Below are positions 21,515 to 25,693 of a DNA stretch of 25,693 bases, in pieces (the first letter of the stretch is position 1; the number at the start of each line of letters is the position of its first letter). The stretch comes from JAWLEV01 sp041685915 (GTDB taxonomy: Bacteria > Chloroflexota > Anaerolineae > UBA1429), in assembly GCA_041685915.1 (NCBI GenBank), contig JAWLEV010000038.1, positions 1-25,693 on the forward strand. The letters are read 5' to 3'. The translations under genes were made by a program, and so were the position numbers. The notes under the pieces were generated by a model, which saw only the letters and a program-made list of their open reading frames with translations, made no database searches and was not told the DNA's origin.

Positions 21515-22711
21515 CTAGAGCGAGAAATCGATGGGCGTCCACTTGACTTCAGTGGCATCGCTTTCCACCGCCTTGTGAATAAAGTGAACACCCTGGGCAC
21601 CATCCTCCACCGTGGGAAAGTCCAGCATGACCTCGCTGGGTTCTACGCCCAGCAATCTGCAGCGCAGGGCATCCGCATAATTCTTGTAGATGTTGGCAAA
21701 GGCCTCGATAAAGGCCTCCGGATGCCCGGCGGGCAGGCGCGTGGCGGCGACAGCGGCCTCACACAGATAGTCGTTGCCCCGCTTATAGACTTTTTCCGGT
21801 GCCTCATTGCTCTGCACATAGAGATAGTTCGGATCCTCCTGATACCAGGCCAACCCCGCCTTGCTGCCCCACACGCGAATGCTCAGCGCATTCTCTTGAC
21901 CGGGACAGGCCTGCGAGGCCGTCAGGATACCTTTGGCCCCCTCCTTGAAACGCAGGAGGATGTTCCCATCATCATCCAACTCCCGACCGGGCACAAAAGT
22001 GGTGAGATCGGCACAGAGAGCCTCCATCTCCAAGCCGGTGACGTAGGAAACCAGGTTCTCGGCATGGGAGCCGATATCGCCGATGCAGCCCGAGACGCCC
22101 GAACGCTCCGGATCGGTGCGCCAGACGGCCTGCTTCTCGCCCTCGTCCGTCTCGATGCGCTCCGCCAGCCATCCCTGGGGATACTCGACGATCACCTTGC
22201 GCAGTTCGCCCAGTTCGCCCGACTGCACCAGATGGCGCGCCTGCTTTACCATGGGATACCCCGTATAGTTGTACGTCACGGCAAAGAGCACGTCGTTCTC
22301 CCGAACGGCCTGAACCAGATCCAACGCCTCCTCCACCGTATGCACCAGGGGCTTGTCGCAGACCACGTTGAATCCCGCCTCCACAAACGCCTTGGAGATG
22401 GGATAGTGCAGATGATTGGGGGTCACCACGGAGACAAAATCGATGCGCTCCTCCTCGGGGAGCGCCAGTTCGCCCTCGACCATCTCTTCCCAGGTACCGT
22501 ACACGCGATCCTCCGGTACGTATAAATCCCTCCCCGAGGCTTTGGATTTTTCCGGCGTCGAGGAAAAGCAGCCAGCGACCAGTTCCACATCCCCCTCTAG
22601 TCTCGCTGCACGCCGATGTACATCGCCGATAAAGGCGCCGCGCCCGCCCCCTACCATGCCCATGTGTAGTTTGCGCGGAAAGAAAGCCTCTTCAGTTCTT
22701 CCACTGACCAT
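21515..22711 (-). CDS. Gfo/Idh/MocA-family oxidoreductase
   Basis: NAD(P)-dependent sugar or inositol dehydrogenase, 398 aa. The N-terminal Rossmann motif is MGMVGGGRGAFIGDVHRRA (GGGRGAFIG at 21-29). VVTPNHLHYPISKAFVEAG and VVCDKPL follow, with the family Lys at K120. GDIGSHAENLVSYVTG holds the catalytic His in the second domain. No export signal is visible, unlike the Tat-dependent glucose-fructose oxidoreductases. ATG 22711 is preceded by GGGGAGGTACGGAT, a good ribosome site. It is the first gene of the minus-strand set and diverges from the glycosidase gene, from which it is separated by a palindrome-containing promoter region. Confidence 0.94.
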   Translation of the reverse strand: MVSGRTEEAFFPRKLHMGMVGGGRGAFIGDVHRRAARLEGDVELVAGCFSSTPEKSKASGRDLYVPEDRVYGTWEEMVEGELALPEEERIDFVSVVTPNHLHYPISKAFVEAGFNVVCDKPLVHTVEEALDLVQAVRENDVLFAVTYNYTGYPMVKQARHLVQSGELGELRKVIVEYPQGWLAERIETDEGEKQAVWRTDPERSGVSGCIGDIGSHAENLVSYVTGLEMEALCADLTTFVPGRELDDDGNILLRFKEGAKGILTASQACPGQENALSIRVWGSKAGLAWYQEDPNYLYVQSNEAPEKVYKRGNDYLCEAAVAATRLPAGHPEAFIEAFANIYKNYADALRCRLLGVEPSEVMLDFPTVEDGAQGVHFIHKAVESDATEVKWTPIDFSL

Positions 22712-22822
22712 ATCCGTACCTCCCCATTAGAAACTGAAAGACTGTAAACGCCTCATGTAGATATTGTGCACATCTCATGCGACGATGTCAAGCGTCCGCA
22801 ACACTGAAAGGTAACGGGATTA

Positions 22823-22837
22823 CAGATTGCCAATCTG
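22823..22837. promoter_or_regulatory. Perfect 15-base operator-like palindrome
   Basis: CAGATTG, C, CAATCTG: two exact 7-base arms around one base. It overlaps the -35 box of the plus-strand promoter, the usual place for a repressor. It could also affect the divergent dehydrogenase gene, whose start is 112 bases away. LacI-family regulators favour such palindromes, but no regulator gene is in view. Confidence 0.55.
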
Positions 22838-22856
22838 CCTCCATCTGTGCTAAGAT
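22827..22856 (+). promoter_or_regulatory. Probable promoter of the glycosidase-phosphodiesterase genes
   Basis: TTGCCA (22827-22832; 5 of 6 to consensus) and TAAGAT (22851-22856; 4 of 6) are separated by 18 bases. The start would be near 22863, about 32 bases before ATG 22895. The -35 lies within the palindrome 22823-22837. Confidence 0.45.
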
Positions 22857-22894
22857 TGACTCCAACAGGGAAAACAGAAAGGAAGGGATAAAGG

Positions 22895-24034
22895 ATGAAA
22901 CTATCCATCGTGGGAGAGGACTTTATTCAGGGCGACGCCAGGACGTACACCAAGGGGGCAGGTTTTCCGGACGCTGATGAGAGATTGGCGGGCCTTTTGC
23001 TGAATCACCGCGTGATCAACGGCATATTTGACGATCTAAACGAGGACCGGGATTATGACGGTGACGGTCGGGATGACTGGGCTTATTCCGATACCGGGGA
23101 GTGGGATCCAGAACGCAACACAGACCAGTTCGTGGACGCCATGTCCGATTGGCGTGCGTGCGGCGTCATTGCCTTTACTATCAGTCTACAGGGCGGAAAT
23201 CCCTTTCCCACGTCTCCACCCCCCGACGGGCTTTCCACCCGCGACCTGGACTGTGGAGCCTTCGACCCGGACGGCAGCTTGCGCCCCGCCTTTATGCAAC
23301 GTCTGCGTCGCGTGCTGAATGAGGCCAAAAGATTGGATATGGTACCTATCGTCAACTATTTTTATCAGGGAGGCAACCGTCGCATTCGAGAGGAGACCAT
23401 CGAAACGGCCATAGACAACGCGACCAACTGGCTGCTGGAACAGGGATATGACCGCCTTATCATCGACCTGGCCAACGAATGCAACGCCTCGGCATACTGG
23501 CCTGCCCTACAACTACCAAACATCCACGAGATGATCTACCAGGTCAAGGATACTATAGCATTGTATAACAATGCCAGGGGGCATGAGCGCGTCTTTTACG
23601 TGGGGTCAAGTTTCACGGGCACCTTCTCTACGCCTGAGAATCTGCGCGATATTCCCGCTTCCTTTATGCGCGCCGTCGACCTGCTTTTGCCCCACGGCAA
23701 CAAGCGCGGCACAGAAGAGATAGTGAGCGCCATCGAGGTTCTGCGCGAGCGCACAGAGACCCTGGCGCGCAAGCCCCTGCCCATCGTCTACAATGAGGAC
23801 ACCCAGGCCGTTGAGGAAGGCGCAGAGGATACGGGAGGCGATCTCGAGCACCTGGAGGTCTGTCTTGACGCTCACGTCTCCTGGGGCAACCTGATACGCA
23901 GTCACCAACGGGTACCCTGCGAGGACTGGTTCCAGGGCACACAGGTACAGCGACACTGGTTCGAGACGACGCGGGAACTGGCGGGGGAACCCGAACCACC
24001 CCGTTCCGTGCGCACCTTTCGTCATCGCATCTGA
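22895..24034 (+). CDS. Putative clan GH-A-like glycoside hydrolase
   Basis: A 379-aa protein that reads as a single TIM barrel. IIDLANECNA places N194-E195 at the end of a strand, the clan GH-A acid/base motif. PIVYNED places E301 at the end of a later strand, as expected for the nucleophile about 100 residues on. Other strands are VIAFTISLQGG and VPIVNYFYQGG. Residues 47-62 hold a loop of alternating Asp (DRDYDGDGRDDW) like a dockerin or EF-hand calcium loop. I cannot name the GH family, and the enzymatic role is inferred from the paired Glu pattern alone. No signal peptide, so it is probably cytoplasmic. ATG 22895 follows GGAAGGG at about 9 bases. The phosphodiesterase-like gene starts 48 bases later on the same strand. 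Confidence 0.6.
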   Translation: MKLSIVGEDFIQGDARTYTKGAGFPDADERLAGLLLNHRVINGIFDDLNEDRDYDGDGRDDWAYSDTGEWDPERNTDQFVDAMSDWRACGVIAFTISLQGGNPFPTSPPPDGLSTRDLDCGAFDPDGSLRPAFMQRLRRVLNEAKRLDMVPIVNYFYQGGNRRIREETIETAIDNATNWLLEQGYDRLIIDLANECNASAYWPALQLPNIHEMIYQVKDTIALYNNARGHERVFYVGSSFTGTFSTPENLRDIPASFMRAVDLLLPHGNKRGTEEIVSAIEVLRERTETLARKPLPIVYNEDTQAVEEGAEDTGGDLEHLEVCLDAHVSWGNLIRSHQRVPCEDWFQGTQVQRHWFETTRELAGEPEPPRSVRTFRHRI

Positions 24035-24082
24035 GAAGTTTATCGGCTCGCCAACGATCATCCGTATCAGAAAAGGAGCAAG

Positions 24083-25693
24083 ATGGCTGACAAGGCTATC
24101 ATCTTTGGTATCGATGGCCTCATTCTCCCTTTAATAGAAAGGTTCATCAGCGAAGATCGTCTGCCCCATTTCGCCCGCATCTTCAGTGAAGGCTCCCGTA
24201 CGCAGGTTCTGCCTTACGTCTCCACCTGGGGCCCCATCAACTGGAACGCTTTTGCTACTGGTGCGCCTCCGGGCATGGCCTGGCAGGGCCGCCTTGACGT
24301 CTCGGACATGAAAACGGCAGAGGATGTACGTCAGGCGATTCGACCCGCCGAACGTCTGTGGGAGACCATGGCGCGCTGCGACCGATCCAGCGTGGTAATG
24401 GCTTATCCCATGTGTTGGCCTCCGTCCATCCAGCAGGGCGTGGTGGTCATCCCCGACCGCAGCGGCACGAACCTGCCCTCCACAGCGCTGGCCCGTCCCA
24501 CGCGCTATATGACGCCGGGCCTGGCCAAAGAGTACCAACAACCCCCCGGCACTCGCGCGGGATGGATCCCCTTGGAGCGACGGGGGCGCCCGCCAGCGGA
24601 ACCTCCCACCATAGCGCGTCCGGCCCCACCCATGGCTTGGCGCAATCTGCCCCCGGGAAAGTGGCTGGCCACCTCCTTTTCCATCCGCGAAATCGGTTCT
24701 GATATCACGCGCAAGATCGGCCTGCTGCAGGCAGAGGATGGCGAGGGGCAGGACAGCATCCGCCTTTGTGACGGAAAAGACGGCGAGCAGGTGCTGGCCG
24801 AGCTCCATGAGGGACGCTGGAGCGAATGGATCCCCTGGTCATTCGATCAACAAGAAGGGGGTTTCGTGCGCTTTAAACTGCTGGAATTTCGGCCCCAGGA
24901 ACGCGAGATTGCCCTCTGCCACTCGCAGATATATCCGCAACGTAGCTACGCCAGCCCACCTCGAATGTTAGAGCAGCTACTCGACGTCGCCGGCCCATAT
25001 GCTGCTGGCTCCTCGGCCCAGCTTCGCCCCAGCGATCCCTTTTGGGAGACGGCCATCGAGGAAGCGAGATACGAGGGCAACTGGCTGGTAGCAGCGGCGC
25101 GCCATTGCCTGATGGCGCAGGATGACGATCTTTTCATGACCGTCTACAGGCCGGTGGACGCGGCGCACCACGGATGCCTGGCTTTCACCGATCCAAACAC
25201 GTCCTACTATGGCGGCGCAGAGACAACAGTCAGCATGGATATTCTGAGAGCGATCTATGGCGTCGCCGACGATATGCTGGGGGCGTTCATGGAGATGGCC
25301 GACGAGGACACCGTCGTCGCCGTGGCCTCTGATCACGGCGCGGCCGTGAACCGCGTCACCTGCGACATCTACAACCTCCTCCAGGAAAAGGGGCTGCTGA
25401 CGCTCAAAGAGCAAGAGGGACGGCCCACGGTAGAGTGGTCCGAGACCAAAGCCTATATCCGGCCCAACCGTTCCGCCTCCGAGGTGTTCGTGAATCTGGT
25501 CGGCCGAGAACCCCATGGCACCGTTCAGCCCACCGCATACGAGGACGTGCAACGGGAGATCATCGATACCCTCCTGAACTGGCGGGATCCAGAGACCGGC
25601 GAGCGCGCCGTGGCCCTGGCCCTCACAAAGCGTGATGCCGTCCTCCTCGACTACTGGGGAGAGGCCGCCGGGGATGTCCAGTTCATCTACAAT
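24083..25693 (+). CDS. Type I phosphodiesterase/nucleotide pyrophosphatase-like protein (alkaline phosphatase superfamily), 3' partial
   Basis: The frame starts at ATG 24083 (AAAGGAG 6 bases upstream) and is open to the window end, 537 codons. It begins AIIFGIDGLILPLIERFISE, with metal ligand D11, and has RLPHFARIFSEGS as in this family. VYRPVDAAHHGCL and VAVASDHGAAVN supply the other metal-site residues in view. The usual nucleophile Thr precedes 'PPAW...TG'; here the segment is STWGPINWNAFATG (47-60). G50 stands where Thr is expected, and T48 is two residues away, so catalysis is uncertain. About 200 residues between the halves (around 100-300) form an inserted region. No signal peptide. 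It follows the glycosidase gene by 48 bases, suggesting phosphate or headgroup release in the same pathway. Confidence 0.82.
   Translation, partial: MADKAIIFGIDGLILPLIERFISEDRLPHFARIFSEGSRTQVLPYVSTWGPINWNAFATGAPPGMAWQGRLDVSDMKTAEDVRQAIRPAERLWETMARCDRSSVVMAYPMCWPPSIQQGVVVIPDRSGTNLPSTALARPTRYMTPGLAKEYQQPPGTRAGWIPLERRGRPPAEPPTIARPAPPMAWRNLPPGKWLATSFSIREIGSDITRKIGLLQAEDGEGQDSIRLCDGKDGEQVLAELHEGRWSEWIPWSFDQQEGGFVRFKLLEFRPQEREIALCHSQIYPQRSYASPPRMLEQLLDVAGPYAAGSSAQLRPSDPFWETAIEEARYEGNWLVAAARHCLMAQDDDLFMTVYRPVDAAHHGCLAFTDPNTSYYGGAETTVSMDILRAIYGVADDMLGAFMEMADEDTVVAVASDHGAAVNRVTCDIYNLLQEKGLLTLKEQEGRPTVEWSETKAYIRPNRSASEVFVNLVGREPHGTVQPTAYEDVQREIIDTLLNWRDPETGERAVALALTKRDAVLLDYWGEAAGDVQFIYN

Noticed and set aside
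21392..22525. 377-codon plus-strand open frame opposite the Gfo/Idh/MocA gene
   Set aside because: It is antisense to a gene with intact Rossmann and catalytic motifs; its residues show no recognisable domain.
24131..24808. Minus-strand open frame opposite the phosphodiesterase-like gene
   Set aside because: The plus strand has an uninterrupted frame with ribosome site and metal motifs; the minus frame has none.

Overview
The window looks like a bacterial chromosome segment of moderately high GC (estimated by eye), tightly packed, with conserved housekeeping genes and some lineage-specific ones. I infer a Chloroflexota-like (Anaerolineae/Caldilineae-type) or similar deep-branching environmental bacterium. 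The hints are a short Thermus-type EF-Ts, a helix-hairpin-helix membrane protein, a 7TM-GAF regulator, and RtcA and SAM-hydrolase genes in one neighbourhood. No gene here is diagnostic by itself, so the assignment is tentative. I saw no phage, transposase, CRISPR array, tRNA or rRNA.

Layout. Bases 1-88 hold the last 28 codons of an unrecognised gene. A two-gene minus-strand operon follows: an MBL-fold hydrolase and rtcA (110-1799). Diverging from it are ttcA (with a promoter so close that the mRNA may be leaderless), an aldo/keto reductase, murI and a SERCA-like P-type Ca2+ ATPase (1962-7587). Next is a frameshifted, truncated start of a GNAT acetyltransferase, cut off where a convergent MATE exporter gene ends. 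The 334-base gap at 9176-9509 is rich in signals: a minicistron before MATE, two palindromes with the same outer arms, a 13-base direct repeat and a near-consensus promoter for a class II HDAC-like deacetylase. Then come a membrane protein with HhH, acidic, TM and coiled-coil regions, and a convergent SAM hydrolase (DUF62) gene.

The core of the window is the conserved set rpsB-tsf-pyrH-frr-uppS-cdsA (13097-17688). It joins translation (S2, EF-Ts, ribosome recycling), UMP supply, and lipid-carrier and phospholipid precursor synthesis. It has its own promoter and a structured leader, and a hairpin lies between rpsB and tsf. A 7TM-GAF protein with a C-terminal helix-turn-helix and no kinase domain follows closely.

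The last part (19652-25693) is metabolic. A HAD hydrolase, a xylose-isomerase-like TIM-barrel protein and a Gfo/Idh/MocA dehydrogenase lie on the minus strand. A clan GH-A-like glycosidase and a type I phosphodiesterase-like protein (cut by the window end) diverge on the plus strand. A perfect palindrome overlaps the -35 of the glycosidase promoter. This looks like a small regulated carbohydrate or polyol utilisation locus.

A recurring feature is long perfect stem-loops without a U-tract, at or inside gene ends (12053-12084, 19660-19693, 20403-20446, 13985-14012). Two of them sit at convergent junctions, inside the 3' coding end of the minus-strand gene.
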